Assembly: GCA_030248065.1 (NCBI GenBank)
Contig: JASAMV010002131.1
Coordinates: 1 to 64,000 of the forward strand
Length of the DNA: 64,000 bases
From: Rhynchonema sp. JSB1_4
Lineage: Eukaryota > Nematoda > Chromadorea > Monhysterida > Xyalidae
Direction of reading: 5' to 3'
Shown here: positions 1-10,796 of the stretch, one piece after another
How positions within the stretch are numbered: position 1 is the stretch's first letter
Layout of the letters: the number at the start of each line of letters is the position of its first letter
Notes under the pieces: generated by a model
Seen by the model: only the letters and a program-made list of their open reading frames with translations
What the model was told of the DNA's origin: nothing
Database searches by the model: none
Made by a program: the position numbers and the translations under genes

Positions 1-352
1 CTTGACCTCGCAATACAGTCGGGTACCTTGCTTTATTGAAGCAGATAGCCGACTGAGCTCTGTCCATAGACGGTTGGACAACTGTTGGTAACGGTAGCTG
101 GAATTCCTCGTTATTTAAAGGGACACATGTTCATGTCCCGAACCCAATCACGATTCAGAGTTTCAGCTTGTCGGACTCGGTTACTTGCCCGGTTCCGAGC
201 TGCCGACCTCATTGGGTCGCGGCTACGGGTCACTCTTTGCAGAGCCGCCCGACCTTTGTGTTTCTCAACTATAGTCCCCAGCACAAGGGACTATGATCAT
301 GCTACTCGCGGCAGTAGCTGTCTTGATACAAGCATATGATTATCAGACCACG

Positions 353-386
353 AAGCATATGAACACCGGCAGGATCAGGCGGGCAA
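353..386 (-). pseudogene. 18S rRNA 5'-end-like fragment (module 1)
   Basis: On the minus strand this reads like the universal eukaryotic 18S start (CTGGTTGATCCTGCC, then CATATGCTTG), with several substitutions. A second partial copy of the CATATGCTTG part lies just beside it at about 327-340. It is far too short to be a functional rRNA gene. Confidence 0.5.
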
Positions 387-1120
387 CTGTCGATGTGGTA
401 TCGGCCTAAAGGGCATGCCCCAAGCCCTTGTCTCTAGTCAAAGACCAGTGAAGCAACCATCAAGCGGTCGCCACCTTCATGCAACCACGCACCACAGACT
501 CACAAACCCTTGGTAGTGGAACGTTAGAACGTACATGACCAACCCAATACGTACAATTTGCGATAAACACTCTTGACAGAGCGACGCAAGCGCCTAGCAA
601 ATATTATGTAAGCCAGCAGCGTATGCACGCCACTACTGGCTCCGACATGCGGTTGGGCCACGCAGTCTGCCCAGATCCAACAGCAGTGCTTTGCACTGAC
701 TCGCACCTTCTCTTCACCCAGTTCTACCTGGCTCGCCTTATCCTTGGCGAACGAAAACGGCCCTTGGGTACTTTTGCTTGATTTTGAAAACAGGAGGTGA
801 GTCTCCCGTATGTACAGCATACCACCTCGTTGCAAGTAAAATTCCTCGGTTGCCCTCTTGTTGCTTGCTGCCTTACCTTTAAAAATGTGTTCGTTTCAAT
901 ATAGACCTTTTCAAAACAACTAAGTCCCCAAAAGAATTTTTAAAAAAATCAAAGTCAGAAAGGACACTTGATGTGTCCTCTAGAAGTTTTGCACAAACCT
1001 TTCCAAAAAAAGATGTTGAAGCAAATTCCAAAATGTCAAAAAGAACACCTGACGTGTTGTAGAAGTTTGAGCTCTAAAAATACGAGTTCATGCGCAGACT
1101 TCCACGGGCTACTTCCGCCC

Positions 1121-1157
1121 AAGCATATGAACACCGTCAGGATCAACCTGGCATCTG
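1121..1157 (-). pseudogene. 18S rRNA 5'-end-like fragment (module 2)
   Basis: The minus strand contains CAGGTTGATCCTGACGGTG followed by TTCATATGCTT, close to the start of eukaryotic 18S rRNA. It is embedded in the second left-hand module of the palindrome. Confidence 0.55.
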
Positions 1158-3450
1158 CCACACGCGTAACAAGGCAGCACCGATTGGCCTGAAGGGCATG
1201 CCCCAAGCCCTCGCCCCAGTTTAAGACGAGTAACAAACCATCAAAGCGGTCGCCACCTTCATGCAACCACGCACCACACACTCACGAAACCCTTCAGCGA
1301 AGCGTCTAAACCAGAACACTATGAACCCACGCGTACAATTGCGACAGACGCCTCGGCATAAGTGGTGCAGTGTAATGCCAAGCAAATATTATAAGAGGCA
1401 TTATACTTACCTGAGGCACAGATGCGATCTGGCCACGCAGTCTGCCCAGATCCAACGGCAGCGCTTTGCACTGACTTGGACCTTCTCTCTCCACCAGGTC
1501 TACTTGGCTCGCCTTGTCCTTGGACTAAAACGGCCCTTCCTTCGGTACATTCGCCTGCTTTTGAAACAGGAGGTGGGTCTACCATATGTGTATGATCAAC
1601 CCCCTCGTCTGCAATTTAAATTCGTCCGCTCTTTTGTTAGCTTAAAACTAAACTGATGTATGCTCCTGTTCCCACACTCAGGACGGAGCACTGCGCAGTG
1701 GACAGTGAAGCGTGTTGTGGGTGAGAAATAAAAAAAGTGACCCCAAACACTGAAAAAAAATCACTTGCATATTGCGTCGCGGGTGGTTGTTCAGCACTTT
1801 TATCAGATCAATTTTTGGTTGGCACTTTTAGAAAGCACTCCTGGGTTATTTTTTTCAGAAAACCCGCAAAAAAGTTTTGATTTGTGAACTATGCATAGGA
1901 AATTTCCCGAAAATTGGGCTGGGTATGGGAAATTCTCTATTTTACTTTAAAACATTACTGCAACAAACCATCCATTTACATACGCGCATCATTAAGATCA
2001 TAGCATCATCTGTCATGACAAAGCTGAATCTGACCGACCACATTTTGCCATTTGACCACCCCTTCACAAACCAGATTTTTCCTGCGCATAGGTCAAGGAA
2101 GTGTGAAATGGATTCGACGGTTGAAACGTGTTGATTGCTATCCTGCTTGTCTGTTTTATTTTGTGTATTCGTTCAGAGAGGCGGTGAAGAAGTTAAAACT
2201 TCCTGAGACCAACAAGAAGCAGCTGCACTGACCGGCAATACAATATAGCGTTATACTGAAATCGGCACCATCTATTCAAATCAAACTGTTTCCCAATCAA
2301 TTACCTCTGTCTGTACATCCCCCGCTGTCCCGACCTGTAAAATGCCGTGAACTATGCGCTCGACATCTCTGCGCAAAATAACACCGACTAGGTATACTGA
2401 AAACAGATTGATGTTTCAACGAATGTCCAGATTGGCAAAGTGGATGTTTGTCGCATTCATCAGAGCACTTCGATCGAATTCACTGCGTCGAGATACACGA
2501 CTGCGCACGAAAAATCTAGTTTGTGAAGGGGTGGTCAAATGGCAAGCATATAGTCAATTCAGATTCCGTTTTGTCGTGACAGATATAAGACTATGTAGAT
2601 TATTAGTGACGCGCGCATGTAAGTGTATGGTTTGTTGCAGTGGTGTGGTTGAGAAATAGAAATTTCCCATACCCAGCCCAATTTTCGGGAAATTTCCTGT
2701 GCATACCCCACAAATCAAAACTTTTTTGCGGGTTTTCTGAAAAAAATAACCCCAAAAATTCTTCTAAAAGTGCCAAAAATTGGTCTAAAAGTGCTGAAAC
2801 AAGCGCCCGCAACACAATGTGCAAGTAATTTTTTCAGTGTTTGGGGTCACTTTTTATTTCTCACCCACAACACGCGTCCATGCCCACTGCACAGTGCTCC
2901 GTCCTGCTGTCAAAACGAGCACCATTTTGGAGGTAACCCGAAGACAACAAGAGAGCAAACGAGGAATTTTATTTGCAACGAGGTGGTCTGCTACACATAT
3001 AGTGGACCCACCTCCTGTTTTCAAAAGCAGGCAAATGTACCGAAGGGCCGTTTTCGTCCGCCAAGGACAAGGCGAGCCAAGTAGACCAGGGTGAAGAGAA
3101 GGTGCGAGTCAGTGCAAAGCACTGCTGTTGGATCTGGGCGGACTGCGTGGCCCAATCGCATATCTGCCTAGGTCGGAGCCAGTGGCGTGCTGGCTGGCTA
3201 TGAATGTATATAATATTTGCTTGGCGCTTGCGTCGCTCTGTCAAGAGCGTTTATCGCAAATTGTACGCATTGGGTTGGTGGTGTACGTTCTAACGTTCCA
3301 CTAAAGGGTTTCGTGAGTGTGTGGTGCGTGGTTGCATGAAGGTGGCGACCGCTTTGATGGTTGCTTTACTAGTCTTTGACAAGAGACAAGGGCTTGGGGC
3401 ATGCCCTTCAGGCCGATCGGTGGTGTACCTTGTACACCATATCGTCAGAT

Positions 3451-3485
3451 GCCAGGTTGATCCTGACGGTGTTCATATGCTTGTC
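3451..3485 (+). pseudogene. 18S rRNA 5'-end-like fragment (module 3)
   Basis: The plus strand reads CCAGGTTGATCCTGACGG, then TGTTCATATGCTTGTC, matching the first ~35 bases of 18S rRNA with a few changes. The downstream sequence does not continue as 18S, so only the extreme 5' end is present. Confidence 0.55.
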
Positions 3486-4227
3486 GAAAATATAACCATG
3501 GAAGTCTGCGCATGAACTGATTGTATTTTTTAGAGCTCAAACTTCTACAACACGTCAGGTGTCCTTTCTGACCTTGATTTTTTTTAAAAATTCTTCGGAC
3601 TTTGTTGTTTTGAAAAGGTTTGTGCAAAACTTCTACAACACATCAAGTGTCCTTTCTGACTTTGATTTTTGTAAAAATTCTTCGGACTTTGTTGTTTTGA
3701 AAAGGTTGGTGTCAAAACGAGCACCATTTTGGAGGTAAGCCGACAACAACAAGAGAGCAAACGAGGAATTTTATTTGCAACGAGGTAGTCTGCTACACAT
3801 ATAGTAGACCCACCTCCTGCTTTCAAAAGCAGGCAAATGTACCGAACAGCCGTTTACGTCCGCCAAGGACAAGGCGAGCCAAGTGGACCTGGGTGAAGAG
3901 AAGGTGCGAGTCAGTGCAAAGCGCTGCTGTTGGATCTGGGCAGACTGCGTGGCCCAATCGCATATCTGCCTAGGTCGGAGCCAGTGGCGTGCTGGCTGGC
4001 TATGAATGTATATAAAATTTGCTTGGCGCTTGCGTCGCTCTGTGAAGAGCGTTTATCGCAAATTGTACGCATTGGGTTGAAAGGGTTTCGTGAGTGTGTG
4101 GTGCGTGGTTGCATGAAGGTGGCGACCGCTTTGATGGTTGCTTTACTAGTCTTTGACTAGAGACAAGGGCTTGGGGCATGCCCTTCAGGCCGATCGGTGG
4201 TGTACCTTGTACACCATATCGTCAGAT

Positions 4228-4262
4228 GCCAGGTTGATCCTGACGGTGTTCATATGCTTGTC
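4228..4262 (+). pseudogene. 18S rRNA 5'-end-like fragment (module 4)
   Basis: Essentially identical to the fragment at 3451-3485. The right-hand arm is therefore a direct duplication of about 770 bp. Confidence 0.55.
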
Positions 4263-4444
4263 GAAAATATAACCATGGAAGTCTGCGCATGAACTGATTG
4301 TATTTTTTAGAGCTCAAACTTCTACAACACGTCAGGTGTCCTTTCTGACCTTGATTTTTTTAAAAATTCTTCGGACTTTGTTGTTTTGGAAAGGTTTGTG
4401 CAAAACTTCTACAACACATCAACTTTCTGTCCTTTCTGACTTTC

Positions 4445-4519
4445 TTCTCCCCCCCCCCCCCCGCCCCCCCCCCCCCCCTCCCCCCCCCCCCCCCTCCCCC
4501 CCCCCCCCCCCCCCCCCCA
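4445..4519. repeat. poly-C tract
   Basis: About 75 bases of almost pure C with a few T and one G. Open frames across it encode only polyproline or polyglycine and are artefacts. Its length may be unreliable in the assembly. Confidence 0.9.
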
Positions 4520-4546
4520 CGCTGGAATACTAGCTGGGTGTGCACA

Positions 4547-4875
4547 TATAGTCCATCCACCAGCTCATGGCACTTTGTGTTGCTGCTGGCTGGTTTGTTC
4601 CCTTCCTCCACGTCCTAATGAAAGAGAAATTGAGTTTCCAAAAAAAATTATTTTGCTCCTAAATTGCTGTTTTTATGAAATCGACGTTTTTAATCGATTT
4701 TAACTTAGTTTAATTTGAAATTTGATCGAATTCAATCGTTTTCGACACATTTTCTTATTTTTTAAGTTTTTTTGCAAAATCGCTCACGCTCAATTTCTCT
4801 TTCATTAGAACGTGGAGGAAGGGAACAAACCGGCCAGCAGCAACACAAAGTGCCATGAGCTGGTGGACGGACTAT
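4547..4875. mobile_element. MITE with long terminal inverted repeats (family 1, copy A)
   Basis: The element starts TATAGTCCATCC and ends GGACGGACTATA. Terminal inverted repeats of about 85 bp flank an AT-rich core, with no coding capacity. A second copy lies at 13682-14012 in a thiolase intron. The TA at each end is consistent with a TA target duplication, as in Tc1/mariner-derived MITEs; the superfamily is inferred. Confidence 0.75.
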
Positions 4876-4883
4876 ACACGATG

Positions 4884-5060
4884 TCGGGCTCTTGCATGTA
4901 TGCACTGCTTCCGTGAGCTGATTGGCTGGCACATGCACTGACATGACATTACACTAACGTTGGTGTGTGGTAATGCACATACACGATGTTGGGCTCTCAT
5001 ATGTATGTACTGCTTCCGTGCGCTGATTGGCTGGCACATGCACTGGCATGCCTTTTTTGT
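4884..5060. repeat. tandem duplication of ~60 bp units
   Basis: Two similar units, about 4884-4945 and 4990-5050, share GCATGTATGCACTGCTTCCG-like sequence followed by GATTGGCTGGCACATGCACT. No gene seen. Confidence 0.6.
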
Positions 5061-5094
5061 ATATATCTCTCGATGGTGGCACTGAGCTTTTCAC

Positions 5095-5845
5095 GAACCG
5101 AGACAAGACAATCCAACACACAAGTATAGTCGGGCTCCTTCCCTTCAGTTGGAAGCCGGCAAGAGTAAACGCCAGGTGAGACAAGGAATGCTTGTCTCAA
5201 AGATTAAGCCATGCATGTCTAAGCATGAACTGATCTAAAGTGAAGCCGCGAATGGCTCATTGCTACAGCTGTTATTTCTTGGATCACCGCTACACTCGGA
5301 CAACTGTGGTAATTTTGGAGCTAATGCACGCAAACGAGCTCCGACCTTACGGCACGAGTGCATTTATTCGAACAGAACAGAACCAGTAGCGGTTGGGGGA
5401 CTGCATCTGCATTTCCTTTCGACATCTGTCGATGGTCTCCAGGTCGGAGCTTGCGCGGATTGTCTGATGAGCTCTGGCGTGGATGCTGCTGGTTCTGCTC
5501 TGTTCGAACAAATGCACTCGTGCGTAAGGTCGGAGCTCGTTTGCGTGCACTAGCTCCAGAATTACCACAGTTGTCCGAGTGTAGCGGTGATCCAAGAAAG
5601 AACAGCTGCAGCAATGAGCCATTCGCGGCTTCACTTTAGATCAGTTCATGCTTAGACATGCATGGCTTAATCTTTGAGACAAGCATTCCTTGTCTAACTT
5701 GAATAATAATTATTATTCAACATCGTCTGCTGCCAACAAGCAAACTCAACCATTGTCTAAGCGCTGGCGCTCACTGTTGCCGGCTTCCAACTCAACAGAA
5801 GGAACCCGGCTACTTGTGCGTTGGATTATCTTGTCTCGGTTCTGG
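5095..5845. pseudogene. inverted pair of 18S rRNA 5' fragments
   Basis: The left arm (about 5195-5400, plus) begins AAGATTAAGCCATGCATGTC and continues through GCGAATGGCTCATTG and GGTAATTTTGGAGCTAAT, which are conserved 18S helices from roughly nucleotides 20-220. The right arm (about 5495-5695, minus) is the same piece inverted, about a centre near 5445. Flanking sequence (CAAGACAATCCAACACACAAG against its complement near 5815-5840) extends the symmetry. The arms differ from each other in places. Only the first ~200 bases of 18S are present, so this is a fragment and not a functional rRNA gene. Confidence 0.8.
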
Positions 5846-5849
5846 AAAG

Positions 5850-6012
5850 GAGGGGGGCGGTGGGGGGGGTGGGGGCTGAATAGGAGGGGGGCTGTCGGGG
5901 CTGAAGTTGGGTGAGGGCTGAATAGGAGGGGCTGTGCCCGGGTGGGGGCTGAATAGGAGAGGGGCTGTGGGGGCTGAAGGGGGGCGGGGTGGGGGCTGAA
6001 TAGGAGGGGGGC
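5850..6012. repeat. G-rich tandem repeat (GGGGGCTGAATAGGAGG)
   Basis: Four to five imperfect copies of GGGGGCTGAATAGGAGG separated by G runs. The strand could form G-quadruplexes. The minus-strand open frames over it are proline-rich by-products. Confidence 0.75.
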
Positions 6013-6059
6013 TCATGTTGGCAAAAGCTAGTCCAGCCAGTTGCCTTGACTGAGAGAAA

Positions 6060-6705
6060 ACGCGGATTTTCGATTTCGCGATAGAAGACACGGATTGGCT
6101 CAAGGTTTGTCCTAAGCCTAAGCCTAAGCCTACTAGTAAGCCTAAGCCTAAGGGCGAACTTAGGTTGAACACGGAAACCGGAACACGGAAATAATTTACA
6201 TACAAACCAGTTTCGTGGATTTCCGTGCACGGGTGAATTGTTGTTGCTGTTTGCGTCAACACGCGAGCTTTTGACGTCAGCACGCTGGCTTTTGTCATCA
6301 TCACTGCAAAAGCATCGTTTACGTGCCTGAATCATTGCCGTGTTCCGTGGCACGGAAATATTTCCGTGTTCCGTGATTCTCCAAAACATTTACGGAACAC
6401 GGAACCCGTGCCACGGAACACGGAAATGAGTCAGGCACGCAAACGGTGCTTTTGCAATGATGATGACAAAAGCCAGCGTGCTGACGTCAAAAGCCCGCGT
6501 GTTGACGCGAACAGCAACTATTCACACGGAAATATTTCGGTGTTCCGTGAAAATAAAAAAAACACGGAACACGGCAACCGGAAATATTTCCGTGCCAATC
6601 CACGAAACTGGTTTGTATGTAAATTATTTCCGTGTTCCGGTTTCCGTGTTCAACCTAAGTCCGCCCTAAGCCCAAGCCTAAGCCTGAGAAAAAGGCAAGT
6701 CAATT
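6060..6705. repeat. inverted repeat with telomere-like GCCTAA runs at its ends
   Basis: Two arms, about 6110-6380 and 6395-6690, are reverse complements centred near 6385 and rich in CACGGAA/TTCCGTG. The outer end of each arm carries tandem GCCTAA (6111-6155 and about 6660-6688). GCCTAA is the complement of TTAGGC, the nematode telomere repeat, so these are short interstitial telomere-like tracts. The overlapping open frames are mirror images of each other and not genes. Confidence 0.75.
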
Positions 6706-6819
6706 TTGAAACTGGACTAGCTTTTCCCAAAATGCCTTCGCCCCAGGCACGAAGTGCAGTTTTCGATTTTCCTTTTTTCGTCTTTTTTGTTTTGCTTTTG
6801 TTACCGTAAAAACCTAAAT

Positions 6820-7240
6820 ACAGCCCCCCCCCCCGGAATAGAGCCCCCCGTAATACAGCCCCCCCAAAAAGGGGTCAGTGAATTAATAGAGCCCCCCCCC
6901 GGAATAGAGCCCCCCCTAAGTAACATTACCCATACAGTAGTGTATTAACGCTTGATTGTGGTGCACAAGCACAGGTACATTTATGCACGTTTGTTGTTAG
7001 TTCAGAGCACATTATACGCCTCTTATTGACGAACAGACACGAATAAATGCGATTACAAGCGAAAAAACACCCTTTCAAACCCATTTTTTTGGGTTTTTAG
7101 GGGTATTTCTGGGAACAATTTTTTCCGGTTTGGGTCAGTGAATTAATAGAAGCCCCCCCGGAATAGAGCCCCCGCCCGTAATAGAGCCCCCCAAAATGGG
7201 GTCAGTGAGTTAATAGAGCCCCCCCCACTTCTATTTAGGT
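6820..7240. repeat. C-rich repeat block (AATAGAGCCCCCC)
   Basis: Repeated AATAGAGCCCCCC and TAATACAGCCCCCC units occur at 6822-6925 and again at 7140-7230. The ~200 bases between them carry no recognisable gene. Both edges read as CTAAATA next to poly-C, consistent with one degraded inverted-repeat element. Confidence 0.6.
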
Positions 7241-7440
7241 TTTTACGGTATGTAACAAATTTTCTTCATTTGTTATTCATAAATTTAGGATTGATGCGCG
7301 GAAGTGAAACGACTTCGAAAATGGTCATGATCGCGAGACACCTTCAGGTTTTTCTTTGAAAAATTTCGATTCGGTTTTAATTTTCTTCTGGTTTTTTTCA
7401 CGAAACAAGAAAGAAAACACGAAAACGAATGCACTTTGTG

Positions 7441-8165
7441 GCATTCAGTGGTGTCGGGGTTACCCCCTAGTATCCGGTATCTTGATTTTTTCACCCAGGG
7501 GTATACTTGCGGGCCGGAAAAAAACCGTTTTTTTCCGGCCGGAAAAAAAACCGTTTTTTTCCGGAAAAAACCCGAAAAAAACCGTTTTTTTTCCGAGGCC
7601 CGGAAAAATACGTTTTTATTTTTCCGGAAATTTTTCCAAGTGGCAACTTTTGGAAGAAAAACGGTTTTTTTTCCAAAAATTTCCGAAATATTTTCAAGGG
7701 TTACGAAAGGATGTTGTCAAAACTAATGTAAATCGGTGCTAAACAGTTCAAAAATGAGCACTTTTTAATCTCCAAGTGCATTTTTAGCATGTTTCAGGCC
7801 ATTTCCCGACAAAATTTTCTCCAAAATAGGCGTTTTTGGACCATGGGTATCCTTAAGTACTGGAAAAATATTTGGAAAAAAACGGTTTTTTTTTCGGAAA
7901 AAAAGGTTTTTTTTTCCAAAAATATATTTTGCGGAAAAATACGCAAGTATACCCAGGGGCATCCGGTATCCTGACTTTTTGTCCAGGGGTATCCTGCCTG
8001 CCCTAAAATTTTTCCGAAAACCGTAAAAATCGCCCATGTTTACTTCTAAAATGCTCAAAATCGCTTGCTGGCGCAAGCATAACCCCAAAAAGGACCATTT
8101 TTTCCTCTTTCAACACCAATTTTGCTCAATTTTCCTCTAAAAAAATTGACCTTTTTTGAATGGGG
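7441..8165. repeat. low-complexity inverted repeat (CCGGAAAAAACCG)
   Basis: Dense CCGGAAAA and AAACCGTTTT runs. The left edge at 7448 reads CAGTGGTGTCGGGG, like the left end of the element at 9924-10351. Segment 7960-8160 is nearly repeated at about 10005-10200. No gene; likely a diverged copy of the same MITE family whose right end I could not find. Confidence 0.55.
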
Positions 8166-8239
8166 GTTCAATCAGTCTGGGGGTGGTGGGGTGGGGGGTC
8201 CCCCGGTCATAGTAGTGGCTGGGGGGGGTTGGGGGGGGT

Positions 8240-8714
8240 TACCGTATTGTTGTCGGAAATAGAACCCGGGGGGTCTATTTTTTCACTGGGGTCATTTTGG
8301 GGGGGGTTCAATTTATGGGGGGGTCAATTATTGGGGGGGTTACATTTTTCATTTGGCCCCCCGACGAAAAAAATCATTGTTAATAATGCGCCTAAAAATG
8401 GCTTGTTTTCGGTATTTTCTAACTTTAACAGCAGCAATTATGCTTAAAAAGACGATTAAAGCTGTATTCTGTTGCGTACGCAAGCTTAAACAACGTTTGA
8501 GACAACAATACAATACAGCCCTACCATACCACTAATCTGTGGTACGGTGAAGGTTGGGATGGGGTTTTATTAATGGGGGTCAATTGATGGGGGGTGGGGT
8601 TCTATTTTTGATTTCGAGCCATTTAGGGGGGGGGGGGGGTTCAATTAATGGGGGGGGGGTCAATTAATGGGGGGGGGTCAATTAATGGGGGGTTCTATTT
8701 CCGACAATACGGTA
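8240..8714. mobile_element. MITE with TACCGTATTG ends (family 2, copy A)
   Basis: The ends read TACCGTATTGTTGTCGG and CCGACAATACGGTA, each followed inward by GAAATAGAACCC or its complement. The interior is rich in GGGGTCAATTAATGG-like units with an AT-rich centre. A second, interrupted copy starts at 9498. No transposase. Confidence 0.65.
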
Positions 8715-9497
8715 CCCCCCTCTCAGTACTTACCTACCACAAAACCCGAGGGGGGTTGGGGGTTGAGTACTTACCTCTCACAACTCCAAATCATACCTCT
8801 CACAAGCAATTTTATACCTTTTTAAGGCAAAAATTGGTGTTTTTCGACCTTATTTTCCCAAAAATCGCGCGCAAGCCCACCCATAATACCTATTTTTAGG
8901 CGATTTTCGGCGAAAATTTTGAAAAAGTACTATTTTTACCTCAATTTTTGGCCAAAATTGTATCACAAAAACGGTGTTTTTTCGCCTTTTTGGGTGACCA
9001 AAATCATACCTCTCACGCTTCCGGTCCCAGCCCCGCATCATACTTACCTCCCACACATGGGCCTGCCACTACACTGCCCCCGGTACACTAATTTCCCCGA
9101 CCAAGGCACACTAGTACACTAATTTCCCCTCCGAGTACGCTAATTTCCCCAATTTTTTGCCTAAAATAAGCATTTTTAGGCCTAAAATGGGCATTTTTAG
9201 GCATAAAATGTGTGAGTGTCAGGTCAATGTTGTCAAAAGTCTTCGAAATACCCTTTTTATGGAGATTTTTTTCCAAAAGGGGCAAAAATAGGTCAACTTT
9301 TCGACCTCAAAAAGTGACTTTTTCCTGAATTTGGCTCTTACCTCCCTTCTCCCCAGGGAGGTACACTAATTTCCCCTCCGAAAAAATAGAGAGGACACTA
9401 ATTTCCCCGCCGGACCAGGAACTACTGGGGTCAATTACTGGGCCACCCAAAAACACATTTTCTCTAAAAAAATAAATTACCGATAATTTTTTCGGGT
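8715..9497. other. gene-free AT-rich and repeat sequence
   Basis: Contains CCTCTCA-CTTACCT units and, from about 9060, GTACACTAATTTCCCC units related to the hAT-type MITE at 12905-13284 (including CCAGGAACTACTG near 9415). No coding region is supported. Confidence 0.5.
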
Positions 9498-9536
9498 TAC
9501 CGTATTGTCGGAAATAGAACCCCCATTAATTGAACC

Positions 9537-10435
9537 CAGTGTTGGAGGTGGGGGGTTTGGGGGGGGGGGGTAGCCCCCCCAGTACAGTAGGTATCCCCCC
9601 TCGCCTGGTACAGTAGGTATCCCCCCCGATGTTTGGCATGGTACAGTAGGTATCCCCCCCCGATGTTCACCCCGGTACAGTAGGTATCCCCCCGATTTTG
9701 CCCCAAAAGTGCCAATTTTTGACCAAAATGGCCGAAATTAGTGCAAAATCAGTGTTTTTACCTCAAATTACCCGAAATTCGCGCGCTACGCGCGCAAATA
9801 CTACGTTTTCACACGATTCCACACATAATAAACACAAAAAATTTTCACCCCAAAACCTAACCCCCCCCCCCCAACCCCCCCCCCTAGGTACATAACCCCC
9901 CCCCCCCCGGCCATCGGCTCTGGCAGTGGTGTCGTTGGGGGGGAAGGGGGGTTACCCCCCCCTAGTATCCGGTATCCGGTATCTTGATTTTTTCACCAAG
10001 GGGTATCCGGTATCCTGACTTTTTGTCCAGGGGTATCCTACCCTAAAATTTTTCCGAAAGCCGTAAAAATCGCCCATTTTTACCTCTAAAATGCGCAAAA
10101 CCGCTTGCTGCCGCAAGCATAACCCCAAAAATGACCATTTTTTTGCGCTTCCAACACCAATTTTGCTCAATTTTCCTCTAAAAAATTGACCTTTTTTTTG
10201 AACAACCCCCCTGGGTATCCGAGATTTTTTATTTTGGGGAGCAACCCCCCCCTGGTATCCGAGATTTTTCATTTTGGGTATCCGGTATCCGAAAATTTTG
10301 GATTTTGGGTATCCGGTATCCTGACTTTTTGATTTCCCAACGACACCACTGGGCTCTGGTACAGTAGGTATCCCCCCTCTCCGAGCGCGGTACAGTAGGT
10401 ATCCCCCCTCCAGACCCAGAGTACCTCCAACACTG
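9537..10435. mobile_element. hAT-type MITE, TSD ATTGAACC
   Basis: Terminal repeats CAGTGTTGGAGGT and ACCTCCAACACTG are flanked by exact 8-bp duplications of ATTGAACC (9529-9536 and 10436-10443). The interior has repeated GTACAGTAGGTATCCCCCC units. CAGTG ends plus an 8-bp target duplication are typical of hAT elements. It is itself interrupted by the element at 9924-10351. Confidence 0.8.
9924..10351. mobile_element. hAT-type MITE, TSD GGCTCTGG (innermost)
   Basis: The ends CAGTGGTGTCGTTGGG and CCCAACGACACCACTG are perfect inverted repeats, flanked by exact 8-bp duplications GGCTCTGG (9916-9923, 10352-10359). The interior carries repeated TATCCGGTATC units. No coding capacity. Confidence 0.85.
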
Positions 10436-10796
10436 ATTGAACCCCACCCAAATGGCTCGAAATCAAAAATAGAACCCCCCATTAATAGAACCCGACCCCC
10501 AACCTTCACCGTACCACTGATTAGTGGTATGGTAAGGCTGTGTTGTTGTGTCAAACGTTGTTTAAGCTTGCGTTTTCAGCAGAATACGGCTTTTTAAGCA
10601 TAATTAACGCTGTTAAAGGCAGAAAATACCCTAAACATGCCATTTTAGGGGCATTATTAAAAGTGATCTTTTTGGTCGGGAGGCCGAATGAAAAATATAA
10701 CCCCCCAAAAATTGACCCCCCCCCATAAATTGAACCCCCCAAAATGACCCCAGTGAAAAAATAGACCCCCCGGGTTCTATTTCCGACAATGCGGTA

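Larger units (their letters stand above)
1..4420. repeat. 4.4-kb near-palindrome built of rDNA-like modules
   Basis: Two modules on the left (about 350-870 and 1080-1640) are imperfect reverse complements of two modules on the right (about 2920-3500 and 3720-4290). The inner arms also pair: about 1660-2130 with about 2480-2880, leaving a loop of about 350 bases near 2140-2480. Each module ends in a segment resembling the 5' end of 18S rRNA, so the repeats may derive from the external transcribed spacer/18S junction. The open frames here are short and not conserved between modules, so I call no gene. Structure read directly; rDNA origin inferred. Confidence 0.75.
9498..10796. mobile_element. 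MITE with TACCGTATTG ends (family 2, copy B), interrupted
   Basis: The left end TACCGTATTGTCGGAAATAG and the right end CTATTTCCGACAATGCGGTA match copy A at 8240-8714. About 900 bp of another element is inserted at 9537-10435, which explains the extra length. The right part (10444-10796) is the reverse complement of about 8240-8590. Confidence 0.65.

Noticed and set aside
4336..4611. Polyproline and polyglycine open frames
   Set aside because: They are the two strands of a poly-C tract and have no other coding support.
5260..5639. Several overlapping ~95-codon open frames on both strands
   Set aside because: They coincide with the inverted 18S rRNA fragment; the frames reflect rRNA sequence and not protein.
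5195..5700. Functional 18S rRNA gene
   Set aside because: Only the first ~200 bases are present, in two opposed and slightly different arms; the rest of the rDNA unit is absent.
5810..6809. Paired open frames of 164, 187 and 147 codons
   Set aside because: The left and right frames are mirror images from an inverted repeat, with proline-rich ends from G/C runs. No splice or start context.
7356..7742. 128-codon frame rich in Lys/Phe
   Set aside because: Low-complexity CCGGAAAA repeats read in several frames on both strands.
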